DNA from: Chryseobacterium mucoviscidosis
Lineage (GTDB): Bacteria; Bacteroidota; Bacteroidia; Flavobacteriales; Weeksellaceae
Reading direction: 5' to 3'
Assembly (NCBI RefSeq): GCF_002177115.1
Contig: NZ_MVAG01000057.1
Span: 124,001-188,000, forward strand
Length of the DNA: 64,000 nucleotides
The notes under the pieces are model-generated. The model saw only the letters and a program-made list of their open reading frames with translations. It did not search any database and was not told where the DNA came from. Positions 7,922 to 16,136 of this stretch are shown here, piece by piece (position 1 is the first letter of the stretch; every line of letters starts with the position of its first letter). The position numbers and the translations under genes are program-made.

Positions 7922-9261
7922 AGCTTTCTGAATTTGATGTGTGAAAGAATTAACAATAAAGAAATAATAATAAAATAAGGAAGAAATATACCTGCAAGAT
8001 TTATTTTCCCTTCATCTGTAAAGGTTTTTACGGTTTGCTTCGTCCAGTCGATGGTGTTTCCGTTTACCTTTTTAAAGATGGACGGATAGAAATACAGCCT
8101 CTGTTTTTCGTGAAATTTTTTCAGACCTTCGGCGTAATTCAGTTGGTTTTCCATTCCTGTTTTTGCAACTTCGCTTTGTACAAGCTGCGTCTGGATATTG
8201 GGTAAAAGATAACCCAAGTAAACTGCTGCCTTGTTTCTGTAAAGCTTTTTTTCCTGATATTGTCTGGAAGATTTTTCAGATTCCATATCTGCCATATGCT
8301 GCATTGCGTAATACCATGTGTAGGAAAAACTGCTGTTTTCGGCAACGGTATATTGCCTGAACTGCGGATAGATCTTATGGAATTTCTGCATCGTAGGAAT
8401 TTTTGCTTCGTCCCATTTATTATGATAGCCTTCACGCTGTTCAATTTGCGCCTGCAAACCTTCTTTTACCGGAATAAGTTTCTGAATGAGCATATTTCCT
8501 GTCATCGGAACAATAAAATTCATTCCCATCCAGAAAATAACCAAAGCCAAAGCATTCCACGAAGACGATTTCTGGTAACCGATGATCCATCTGCAAAGTG
8601 CAAACCAGAAAGCCAGATAGAGTAAACCCGCTAAAGTGAAAATAATAAAAGCTGAATCTACCGGAATATGAATATAGACCACAGCAACAATCAACAATAA
8701 AAAGTAAACCGAACTTACCGCCATTAGACGGATTAATAATTTAGCATCAATAAGTTTTCTCAGATTTTGACTTTGTACCGAAAGCAGTTTCCAGGTTCCT
8801 TTTTCCTGATCTTCGGAAATAAGATTGTAGCAGAACGCAATAATGACCAGCGGAAAAAGAAAAACCAGAACAAAAGAAAAATCGAAATTTCCCACTGCCG
8901 CATTGGCGGGATTAAAAAAATCTGAGTTGTTTTTTTGCTCCTCCAGATTTCTTATCGTGACCCCCTGAATAGAAGGGTTTAAATCTCTTAAGCCAATATT
9001 TAAAGCAGCTAATTTGGGCATTTCATTCACCAGATTAAACTTTACGTAGTACAGCAAAAGACCAATATCGTCGCTGTGTAATGCCACATTTTTATCAATG
9101 CTGTTTTTTTGATATGCCGCGCTTTTTGCGATGATATCTTCATTCCTGTCGAGAAATTTTTTACCCGTGTACAAAGAACTTAAACCTGCAAAAAGCAGAA
9201 TCAACAAAGAAATAAGATAGGCTTTGTTGCGGTAAAACTGTTTATATAAATAATGATTCAT
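7915..9261 (-). CDS. ABC-2 type permease, DUF3526 family (second subunit)
   Basis: A 448-residue membrane protein. It has one N-terminal helix (about 14-30), a large extracytoplasmic region, a cluster of helices near 125-255 containing the family segment SEDQEKGTWKLLSVQSQN, and a final helix near the C-terminus. This pattern is that of NosY-like and DUF3526 permeases. It overlaps its operon neighbours on both sides and must pair with the ATPase at 7226. Together with the paralogue at 9261 it probably forms a heterodimer. The substrate is unknown; genetic linkage to a TonB-dependent receptor suggests a role in siderophore or metal traffic. Confidence 0.85.
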   Translation of the reverse strand: MNHYLYKQFYRNKAYLISLLILLFAGLSSLYTGKKFLDRNEDIIAKSAAYQKNSIDKNVALHSDDIGLLLYYVKFNLVNEMPKLAALNIGLRDLNPSIQGVTIRNLEEQKNNSDFFNPANAAVGNFDFSFVLVFLFPLVIIAFCYNLISEDQEKGTWKLLSVQSQNLRKLIDAKLLIRLMAVSSVYFLLLIVAVVYIHIPVDSAFIIFTLAGLLYLAFWFALCRWIIGYQKSSSWNALALVIFWMGMNFIVPMTGNMLIQKLIPVKEGLQAQIEQREGYHNKWDEAKIPTMQKFHKIYPQFRQYTVAENSSFSYTWYYAMQHMADMESEKSSRQYQEKKLYRNKAAVYLGYLLPNIQTQLVQSEVAKTGMENQLNYAEGLKKFHEKQRLYFYPSIFKKVNGNTIDWTKQTVKTFTDEGKINLAGIFLPYFIIISLLLILSHIKFRKLC

Positions 9262-10706
9262 TAGATTAATTTTAAATTTTTAGTACTTAGCTCAATCATT
9301 AAAACACAGACTAAAAGCCAGAAAATAATCGCTGCAAGAGAAAGAAACTGATGGCTTAAACTTTCTTTCAGTGAGGTAAATTCATACTGAAAATCGGGGA
9401 ATTTCTGCCAGTTTTCGTGTCCTACGGAGGCTGGTTTTTCGCCTTCCTTCGGTTTGATGTTACTGATGTGTTCAATCTGCAGATCATTCATCTGCTGTGC
9501 AAGTTTGTAACGATAGCTTTCTGCCTGATTCTGAAATTGCCGGTACGCAAAATAATCTGTTCCGGAAGCCGTCATAGAAAGGTTTTTAATTGCCATTACA
9601 GGATTGATGAAACCAAAAATCTCATTCAGTTTCTGCTGCTGTTGATATTGGTTCTGAAGTTTTTTCAAATGGTCAACATAAAGTTTTGCGCTTATTCTTT
9701 CACCTTCTTTCATCACAATTCCACCGTAATTAACAGGAAGTTCGTCGGTGGTTTTTACATTGTATTTTGCTAATAAAGAATCTTTAATATGTTTAAAATG
9801 CGGGTCGTCGGGATTATGACTGTCGCCGATTTTCAAAACATCTTCTTCCACCTGAGTCTCAAACGCAATTCTGGATGGGGTAGGATAAAGATTCTGTGCT
9901 GCAAACTGAATTCCTTTCGGCAGGAAAATGACCAGAACGAGCCAGGAACCGATTAAACTGATTAAAGCTGATGAAGAAGCTTTGCTTTGGGCAGAAATTA
10001 AAACAGTTAACGTACTGAAGAAGAAATAATAGATCATGTACGCCGGAAAAATTACCCCTGTTCTTGATAAAATATCTGAAAAATCAGAATCTTCAGTCCA
10101 GATTCCCATCAGTAAAACCACAGGAATCACCGGAATTAAAAACACCAGAGAAAACTGCCAAAGCCCGAGAATCTTTCCCCATAAGATAGCTTTTGGAGAA
10201 GCCCCCTGAACAGTCAGGATTTTCAGTGTGGCATCCTCTCTTTCACGAACAATGAGCCCGAAACCGAGAAATAATATAATTAAAGGAACAATTGCCTGAA
10301 GAATAAATGCCGAACTGAAAGCCCCGAAACGGACAAGTATTCCCGAACTTCCGGCTTCAGAAAGATTGGCGGTATTCTGTTTGTGTGCTTCAAGGAAAAT
10401 AACATTTCCCAGATAATCATCCAGACCATTATCAAAAATACTCAGCGGATGCCCGATCCTGAAAACCAGATAGCCGTAATGTGCCATTCTGTGGGGATGT
10501 TTATCGGGTCTGTGTTCCCAGTTTTCACGTGTTTCTTTGCGGTATTCTTTTACTTTAGAATAGTTTTCGCCATATTTTGTAAATCCTATTCCTATGCTTA
10601 GAAAACAAAACAGGAGAACGGTAACCACAATGAGCAGGTTTTGTCTTCCTTTAAATAAATCCTGTCTGGTTTTTCTTACTATTAATTTCAGGTGTGAAAA
10701 AGCCAT
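9261..10706 (-). CDS. ABC-2 type permease, DUF3526 family (first subunit)
   Basis: A 481-residue membrane protein with an N-terminal helix (about 22-40), a periplasmic segment rich in His near 65-80 (WEHRPDKHPHRMAHYG), helices about 135-265 with the motif VREREDATLKILTVQGASP, a long extracytoplasmic domain and a C-terminal helix. It is a paralogue of the next gene, with which it overlaps by one base. It starts three bases after the receptor stop codon, so the receptor, the two permeases and the ATPase form one transcription unit. The His-rich patch is compatible with a metal-related substrate, but this is inference. Confidence 0.85.
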   Translation of the reverse strand: MAFSHLKLIVRKTRQDLFKGRQNLLIVVTVLLFCFLSIGIGFTKYGENYSKVKEYRKETRENWEHRPDKHPHRMAHYGYLVFRIGHPLSIFDNGLDDYLGNVIFLEAHKQNTANLSEAGSSGILVRFGAFSSAFILQAIVPLIILFLGFGLIVREREDATLKILTVQGASPKAILWGKILGLWQFSLVFLIPVIPVVLLMGIWTEDSDFSDILSRTGVIFPAYMIYYFFFSTLTVLISAQSKASSSALISLIGSWLVLVIFLPKGIQFAAQNLYPTPSRIAFETQVEEDVLKIGDSHNPDDPHFKHIKDSLLAKYNVKTTDELPVNYGGIVMKEGERISAKLYVDHLKKLQNQYQQQQKLNEIFGFINPVMAIKNLSMTASGTDYFAYRQFQNQAESYRYKLAQQMNDLQIEHISNIKPKEGEKPASVGHENWQKFPDFQYEFTSLKESLSHQFLSLAAIIFWLLVCVLMIELSTKNLKLI

Positions 10707-10709
10707 TGT

Positions 10710-13022
10710 TTAAATTTTAAAAGTTGCTGTAAATAGATAATTTCTTGGAGCTCCGGGAAAAAGTCTCAGGTAATTCTGAGCTCCTACCCAATAAGTTGTA
10801 TTGGTAATATTGTTAACATTAAGTGCCAGCTGAAGTCTGGTTTGCGGTACAGAATAATACAGTGCAACATCCAGTGTGGTATAAGCCGGAAGTTCAAAAC
10901 TTCTTGTAAACCAAGGTATTTTTTTACTTTGATAAAGCATTCCTGCGCCAATTCCGAAGTCTTTTAAAGCCTGAATATTGAAATTATATCTCGTCCAGAG
11001 ATTGACAGAATTTTTCGATGTATTTTCTTTAGCCAGACCAATAAGAGCAGGATTGGAGTCATCTTTAACTTTAGCATCAATATAGCTGTAACCTGCATAA
11101 ATGTGCCATTGCGGAAGAAGATATCCTGTAAATTCAGCTTCAAAACCACGGCTTATGTCTGCGCCGCGCTGTATCAGTTGGTCGGGTTCTGCGGGATTAT
11201 TTGCATTCACCAGAATATTTTTCTGATTGATTTCGTACACTGAAAAATTGGCATCAATCTTTTTGAAAAGTTTTGTTTTTACTCCAAATTCTTTTAAATC
11301 CGACAATAAAGGCTTGTATAATGAAGCAGAAACTGCACCGGTGAAATTTGCCGTTTGCGGCATCAGTGAGATCGTGTTAGATTGCGGCTGATAACCCGTA
11401 AGATAGGTTCCGTAGATATTGGTATTCTCGGTGATGCTGTAGGTAAGACCCACTCTGTAAAGCATTTTCTGATTTCTGAATGAGCTTTCTTCCTGTTTTT
11501 TGTAATTGGTAATATCCTGAAACCATTCCTGCCTTAATCCGGCTAAAAGCTTCAGCTTTTTCCATGTTACCAAATGTTGAATGTACGCCGCGTGAGTGGT
11601 CGTTAAAGCCGTAGGTAAAGGATTGATGATATTTAAAACTGCGTAATCTTTTCCCTGATGATTTACCGCTCCGGGCGTAAGGTCAAAAGGGGTTACATTC
11701 GGTTTCGGAAGGATAATTCCATTGTAAATTATTGTTTCATACAATGCGGCATTAGCTGCATTATACGATGAAGCAACAGTTCCGTCTTTCAGCAGAAAAC
11801 CTCTTGCCGCATCCTGCTTTCCACCACTTTTTTTCTCCCAGATATGGCTGTCGTATCCCATAAGAGTCTGATGTTCAAATGCTCCGGTTTTATATGTAAA
11901 ATTGAAATAAGCATTGATATTATCTACAGACCAGTGCTGGATTCTTTCAAGATACTGCATCATTGCCAGACTGGAAATCGGCTTATTGTTAATGTCGGGA
12001 ACAAAAGAATTGGTTGTCCTTGTTTCGTGGGTGTCTTCATCCCAACGTTGTTTCATATACGAAGCATTGAAACTGATGCTTTTATTGAAGTGATGAGATA
12101 AGCTTCCCATTAAAGTTAGGTCTTTGGTTTTGAAATAATCTCCCGGTGCGCCTAAATTTAGACTAATTGGTGTACTGTTAAGATTTGTTTTTCCTGCAAC
12201 AGCTCCGAAAATAGGCTGTCCGCGGTCGAGATTACCGTTCATTTCGCTGTAGATCATCTCTACATTTACAGACGTTTTATCATTCGGAACAAAAGAAATT
12301 GAAGGCGCGATTAAAAGTCCGTTGTTCTTCACATTGTCACGAAAAGATCTGGCATTCTGGTGCGCTCCGTTGAACCGGTACAAAAGTGTTCTGCTTTTAT
12401 TCAAAGGACCTGTAAGATCCGCGGAAAGACGATAGGTATCAAAGCTTCCGCCGGAGAGGCTCATTTCATAGCGAGGGCTAGTTAATGGTTTTTTGGTTAC
12501 CATATTAATCGTTCCACCCGGATCTACACTCGACATCGTGATGCTTGCCGGACCTTTAAAAACTTCTACACGCTCAATATGCGGCGTCATGGGCTGAAGA
12601 AAATAGTATTGCCTGGTTCTCATACCATTAATGATCTGCCCTTCTTCATTCTGGCTGATTCCACGGATGCTGTACTGATTATAAAAACTGGCATTGGAAA
12701 CACCTGCAACATTTTTAAGGACATCGCCCAGTCTGAAGGCTTGTCTGTCGCTGATGAGTTCTTTGGTAACGGTATTGAGTGTAAGAGGAAGATCTTTATT
12801 TTTCATTGCGATCTTTGTGGCTGCAAATGAATAATCTGAAGTGTAAGCTTTTGATTTTCTTCCTACAATCTCTACGGTTTGAATGGTTGTTGAGACCGTA
12901 TCTCCTTTTGCTTTCTGTGCATGAACTGCAATTGATGATAAAAAGAAGCTGAAGGTTGCCCAATGAAAAGGCTTACAGGAAATAAAATGTATTATTCCGG
13001 TTTGATGAGAATTGAATGACAT
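10710..13022 (-). CDS. TonB-dependent siderophore-type receptor
   Basis: A 770-residue outer-membrane protein. After an export signal (SSIAVHAQKAK) comes a plug domain (about residues 70-190) with LGDVLKNVAGVSNASFYNQ, YSIRGISQNEEGQIINGMR and RVEVFKGPASI..DPGGTINMVTKKPL, typical of FhuA-like siderophore receptors. The remainder is a 22-stranded barrel ending in the aromatic terminal strand YLFTATFKI. It would import an iron-siderophore or related complex using TonB. The first ATG gives an unusually long N-terminal region before the hydrophobic core, so a later start is possible. It heads a run of four tightly packed genes. Confidence 0.9.
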   Translation of the reverse strand: MSFNSHQTGIIHFISCKPFHWATFSFFLSSIAVHAQKAKGDTVSTTIQTVEIVGRKSKAYTSDYSFAATKIAMKNKDLPLTLNTVTKELISDRQAFRLGDVLKNVAGVSNASFYNQYSIRGISQNEEGQIINGMRTRQYYFLQPMTPHIERVEVFKGPASITMSSVDPGGTINMVTKKPLTSPRYEMSLSGGSFDTYRLSADLTGPLNKSRTLLYRFNGAHQNARSFRDNVKNNGLLIAPSISFVPNDKTSVNVEMIYSEMNGNLDRGQPIFGAVAGKTNLNSTPISLNLGAPGDYFKTKDLTLMGSLSHHFNKSISFNASYMKQRWDEDTHETRTTNSFVPDINNKPISSLAMMQYLERIQHWSVDNINAYFNFTYKTGAFEHQTLMGYDSHIWEKKSGGKQDAARGFLLKDGTVASSYNAANAALYETIIYNGIILPKPNVTPFDLTPGAVNHQGKDYAVLNIINPLPTALTTTHAAYIQHLVTWKKLKLLAGLRQEWFQDITNYKKQEESSFRNQKMLYRVGLTYSITENTNIYGTYLTGYQPQSNTISLMPQTANFTGAVSASLYKPLLSDLKEFGVKTKLFKKIDANFSVYEINQKNILVNANNPAEPDQLIQRGADISRGFEAEFTGYLLPQWHIYAGYSYIDAKVKDDSNPALIGLAKENTSKNSVNLWTRYNFNIQALKDFGIGAGMLYQSKKIPWFTRSFELPAYTTLDVALYYSVPQTRLQLALNVNNITNTTYWVGAQNYLRLFPGAPRNYLFTATFKI

Positions 13023-13165
13023 AAAAATTAGTAAAGTAGTATTAAAAAATACCTAGTTAGAATAAGAATATTCAGGATCTTATTAAACCCAGATATTCGC
13101 AAAAAGACGTTACAGACTTAAAAAAATCTGTAGGTAAAGAATTTTAACTTTAAAGAAAGCTAAAG

Positions 13166-13507
13166 TTATGAAAAACAGGGTGGAGCTCTCGATGAAAAAT
13201 AATCGAGCAGACAGCGACAGGTTTTCGACTTCGATTGTGGAATTTCCCTTTTATTCGTCTGATAAACTGAAAAATCCAGTGAGGTTAAATCGGGCAGTAA
13301 GCTATGATTCATCTGAAAATGAAGTGCACACTGGCAATGATCTTCCTTAGAAATTTTTGCCTGCTGATTGTCTTTTGAATTTTTAATATCAAAAGTTTTG
13401 CTACTCTGGTGTTGCGAGTGATCTATGCAAATGCTAATGCCGCTCACGTTATAAATAAACATGAGTAACACTGAAACAAGAAAAAAAGTGTTTAACGTTT
13501 TTTGCAT
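13166..13507 (-). CDS. Small secreted protein with His/Cys clusters
   Basis: I place the start at ATG 13507 (113 aa, MQKTLNTFFLVSVLLMF); a TTG four codons upstream would be less likely. A signal peptide is followed by ICIDHSQHQSS, a hydrophilic stretch and EDHCQCALHFQMNHS, then TCRCLLDYFSSRAPPCF at the C-terminus. His and Cys clusters of this kind occur in small Bacteroidota proteins next to metal transport genes, sometimes with a terminal RxPP motif. It lies 143 bases upstream of the TonB receptor on the same strand and may be its first cotranscribed gene. A TAGTTTTG box sits nine bases before the ATG. Metal binding is inferred. Confidence 0.6.
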   Translation of the reverse strand: MQKTLNTFFLVSVLLMFIYNVSGISICIDHSQHQSSKTFDIKNSKDNQQAKISKEDHCQCALHFQMNHSLLPDLTSLDFSVYQTNKREIPQSKSKTCRCLLDYFSSRAPPCFS

Positions 13508-13763
13508 TAGAAGGAACAAAACTAATGATAAAAATTGACAATGCTACCTTTGTAGACAAAAAGTACTGTAATTTAACCTGTGTTAGAAATAAAAATTGAT
13601 TTTCAGTATTCTTACATCGTTTTAGTGCATGAAAATTTCTTGTGTATGAAATTTTTAGACTAAGAATAAGAAACTTTGGTGAGTTTTATCTGTGTAGAGA
13701 TCATGTTTGGAAAGCTTTCTGTCTTTGGAAGTCTATCTTAATTATTTACTAATCTCTCAAACA

Positions 13764-13788
13764 AAAATCCCAACTCTCGTCAGGATTT
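13764..13788 (-). terminator. Terminator of the second XRE gene
   Basis: AAAATCC and GGATTTT flank CAACTCTCGTCA; the minus strand continues in T. It overlaps the last codons of the XRE gene and is almost identical to the hairpin at 5500-5525 in the first module. Confidence 0.65.
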
Positions 13789-14088
13789 TCTCTTATTTTG
13801 ATTTTTAAATTCTTTTTGTAAGCAATAAATATCACTTTCAATTTTTTTTAATTCTTCTTCATTTAGTTTTGTAAATAAATGTAATATGTCAATTTTAAAA
13901 AAATTACAGAATTTAACAAGACTTTCTAGTGTTGGATTTGTTTCTGCTCTTTCAATTCTACCAATCTGATTGCTTGAAAGGTTTATCTCGTTTCCTAGTT
14001 GTAGCTGAGAAAGTTTATTCTTTAATCTGTAAAATTGAAATAACTTTCCAATTTGAAGTTTTAATTCTTCTATTTTCCATATATACAT
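13780..14088 (-). CDS. XRE-family HTH repressor, module B
   Basis: A 102-residue protein with a Cro/C1-type helix-turn-helix (about residues 9-65: LQIGKLFQFYRLKNKLSQLQ, then NLSSNQIGRIERAETNPTLE) and a short charged C-terminal helix (EEELKKIESDIYCLQKEF). It is divergent from the 189-residue gene at 14222. The operator between them is a 16-base palindrome unlike that of module A, matching the divergence of the recognition helix (KTTIGRLER in A, SNQIGRIER in B). It is AT-rich. It probably represses itself and the partner. Confidence 0.85.
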   Translation of the reverse strand: MYIWKIEELKLQIGKLFQFYRLKNKLSQLQLGNEINLSSNQIGRIERAETNPTLESLVKFCNFFKIDILHLFTKLNEEELKKIESDIYCLQKEFKNQNKRKS

Positions 14089-14122
14089 TCAGTAAATTTT
14101 ACGCTTTCTTAAAAAATTCAAC

Positions 14123-14138
14123 AACACATATATGTGTT
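14123..14138. promoter_or_regulatory. 16-base palindromic operator, module B
   Basis: The half-site AACACATA is followed by its exact complement. It lies 34 bases from the XRE start and 17 bases before the TACTTTTG box, the same relative position as the palindrome in module A but with a different sequence. Confidence 0.65.
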
Positions 14139-14155
14139 TTTAATTGTTTTTTTAT

Positions 14156-14163
14156 TACTTTTG
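14156..14163 (+). promoter_or_regulatory. -7 box TACTTTTG of the module B effector gene
   Basis: An exact TAnnTTTG match, followed by GTAAGCAG and then the conserved 31-base leader at 14181-14211. Confidence 0.65.
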
Positions 14164-14180
14164 TAAGCAGATTAAATCAA

Positions 14181-14211
14181 AGCAACCCCAAAAAACAATA
14201 AAAACACAAAA
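14181..14211 (+). repeat. Conserved 31-base leader, module B copy
   Basis: Identical to 6068-6098. It separates the promoter from the ATG of the 189-residue gene. Confidence 0.7.
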
Positions 14212-14221
14212 CCAGTTTCGT

Positions 14222-14791
14222 ATGAAAAAGAACAGCATAGACTTTGAATCCCGTTTTTGGTGCGGTCGGAAGAAACATTCCGCACTTTCGCTGATGGAAG
14301 TATTTTTCCAGTTTCAAGATTGGGCAACCGCCAAAGAACGCCTAAATCTCATCATGCAATACGCCGCACAGCGCAAAACACGGATTCCGGAAGATCCTTC
14401 CGTTATCTTTTATTTTCACCAGTCGCTCCGGTCGTTTATTCGCGCAGCATATTTCCTTAGAAAAAAGTACGGAAAATGGCTGGTTCATGAACTTTCGGAA
14501 CATAAAAACCCGATGTTGCAGGGTTCATTGTCGGAAAAAGAATATTGCGATCCGGCAAAAGTTTTCAGAAAGGCTTTTAAAAAATACCGTCTTGAGGAAT
14601 TCGGGGAGTTTCTTTCGGAAGTCGTGTATTTCTCGCTCGGAACCTTCAATAATGTACCGGAGCGCAATATCGTAGATCTGTATTTGCACCTCACCAAAAT
14701 GCTGGATGCAGCATGGCTCATTCTGGAACGTGAAAATATCAGGGAAAAACTTCCATATGAGGAGGAGTCAATTGCTGAACTTCAGTCATGA
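14222..14791 (+). CDS. Conserved 189-aa protein of the XRE-linked module (copy B)
   Basis: Start chosen at ATG 14222, which gives exactly the length and N-terminus of copy A (MKKNSIDFESRFWCGRKKH); an in-frame extension to 14144 would run back through the promoter and leader. It is about 90% identical to copy A. Substitutions concentrate at residues 78-83 (FLRKKY versus SLRKDR) and in the C-terminal tail 173-180. The central and C-terminal blocks are unchanged, indicating purifying selection on both copies. It lies next to a tRNA-Arg gene on the opposite strand. The function is unknown; a role as effector of a small regulated conflict or stress module is inferred only from the layout. Confidence 0.8.
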   Translation: MKKNSIDFESRFWCGRKKHSALSLMEVFFQFQDWATAKERLNLIMQYAAQRKTRIPEDPSVIFYFHQSLRSFIRAAYFLRKKYGKWLVHELSEHKNPMLQGSLSEKEYCDPAKVFRKAFKKYRLEEFGEFLSEVVYFSLGTFNNVPERNIVDLYLHLTKMLDAAWLILERENIREKLPYEEESIAELQS

Positions 14792-14873
14792 CAATATTTC
14801 ATTTCAATCAGACGCGATCAGAAAATTATAGCTTCATGGTTTAATTTAAAGAGTCAAGTAAAATAAGCGGAAA

Positions 14874-14909
14874 TAAAAAAACCGGCAAGAAGTAAACTTC
14901 TAATGCCGA
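14874..14909 (-). terminator. Terminator of the tRNA-Arg transcript
   Basis: On the minus strand CGGCA pairs with TGCCG, with an inner AGAAGT/ACTTCT stem, followed by a run of seven T. It starts five bases past the tRNA 3' end. Confidence 0.8.
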
Positions 14910-14914
14910 TTTTG

Positions 14915-14988
14915 TGAGCTCGACAGGATTCAAACCTGTAACCTTCTGAGCCGTAATCAGATGCGCTATTCAGTTGCGCCACGAGCCC
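14915..14988 (-). tRNA. tRNA-Arg (anticodon ACG)
   Basis: The minus strand gives a 74-base cloverleaf. Acceptor stem GGGCTCG pairs with CGAGCTC (one G-T pair) with discriminator A. The anticodon stem-loop is TCTGA-TTACGGC-TCAGA with anticodon ACG, and the T-arm contains GGTTTGAATCC. No CCA is encoded. It reads CGN arginine codons after A34 deamination. Confidence 0.93.
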
Positions 14989-15047
14989 GTTGTTTCCTTA
15001 TCGTTTAAAGGTTTGCAAATATAGCACTTTTTTCTTTTCTTTGAAAG

Positions 15048-16094
15048 ATGAAACCGAGAATTTTACTATTAATCGCGTTTTTCGCGCTAACCTCTTGTAA
15101 AAGAGAGACAAAAAATTCACCTTCGGAAGCTGTTTCAGTTTCAAATTTGGTGCAGTACAAAGAAGAGAATGGAGGAATACACATCAAATCCGGAAATTTC
15201 ACCTATGATTTCAAGAAAAATCAGATTCCGTTTAAAAAAATTATCCTGCTGAATGCAAGTATGATGGGTTATATTTCAGAGCTGAATGCAGAAAATCTCA
15301 TTATCGGCGTATCAAATCCGGAATATATTTATTCAGAAAAAATTCAGAATTTAATTAAACAGGGAAAAATTCAGAATTTGGGAAGCGAGCAGAAATATGA
15401 CGTGGAAAAAATTATTTCGCTGAAACCCGACGCTATTTTTACCAATCATATCGCAAGTTTTGACAATACGTACCAATTGCTGAAAAACAACGGAATTCAG
15501 GTCATTTTCCTGGATGAATATCTGGAACAGAAACCTTTGGAAAAAACAGCCTATATCAAGCTTTTCGGAAAACTTTTCGGAAAAGAAAAAGAAGCAGATG
15601 CAAAATTTGATGAGGTGGAAAAAAATTACAGTGATCTGAAAAAACTGGCGCTTACTGCAAAAGAAAAGCCAACTGTTTTGGCGAACGAAATGTATGGAGA
15701 TGTATGGTATCTTCCCGGAGGAAAGACTTCTGCAGCCAATTTTATTTCTGATGCCAATGCAGAATATATTCTTAAAGATAATACAGATCAGAAGGCTGTA
15801 ACCATGAGCTTTGAAGAGGTTTTTGCAAAATCCGGAAAAGTACAATACTGGATTAATGCAGGAAATCATATCTCCAAAAAAGAAATGTTGGGCATGAATC
15901 CTTTTTACAGCAAACTGGAGGTATTCAATAAAGGAAAAATCTATGTAATTACGGGCAAGGAAAAAGGGCAGGCAAACGATTTCTTTGAAAGCGGCGTGGT
16001 ACGTGCAGATTTGGTATTAAAAGATTATATTAAAATTTTTCATCCGGAACTTTTACCCGATTATCAGCTTACTTATATGAAAGAATTGCGATAA
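15048..16094 (+). CDS. ABC transporter substrate-binding lipoprotein (BtuF/FepB-like)
   Basis: A 348-residue lipoprotein with the lipobox LTSC (Cys 17) after a short hydrophobic signal. The rest is a helical-backbone metal receptor domain: RIILLNASMMGYISELNAEN, VSNPEYIY, YDVEKIISLKPDAIFTNHI and EYLEQKPLEKTAYIKLFGKLFGKE are typical of the periplasmic binding proteins for corrinoids, haem or iron-siderophores. No permease or ATPase gene lies next to it, so the transporter must be elsewhere or the protein acts alone as an envelope binder. The ligand is not determined. Confidence 0.85.
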   Translation: MKPRILLLIAFFALTSCKRETKNSPSEAVSVSNLVQYKEENGGIHIKSGNFTYDFKKNQIPFKKIILLNASMMGYISELNAENLIIGVSNPEYIYSEKIQNLIKQGKIQNLGSEQKYDVEKIISLKPDAIFTNHIASFDNTYQLLKNNGIQVIFLDEYLEQKPLEKTAYIKLFGKLFGKEKEADAKFDEVEKNYSDLKKLALTAKEKPTVLANEMYGDVWYLPGGKTSAANFISDANAEYILKDNTDQKAVTMSFEEVFAKSGKVQYWINAGNHISKKEMLGMNPFYSKLEVFNKGKIYVITGKEKGQANDFFESGVVRADLVLKDYIKIFHPELLPDYQLTYMKELR

Positions 16095-16136
16095 CTCGGA
16101 GTATTTCCTTATTTTTGACTTTCTTTTTTAAAAATT

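Noticed and set aside
13166..13519. TTG start at 13519 for the small His/Cys protein
   Set aside because: It overlaps the -7 box TAGTTTTG (13516-13523, minus), while ATG 13507 gives a normal signal peptide.
14792..15047. An integration site at the tRNA-Arg gene
   Set aside because: No direct repeat of the tRNA 3' end was found in the window, and there is no integrase gene nearby.
15351..15869. A 172-codon frame antisense to the binding-protein gene
   Set aside because: It is rich in Phe, Ile and Cys, as expected from reversed Lys/Glu codons, and has no start signals.
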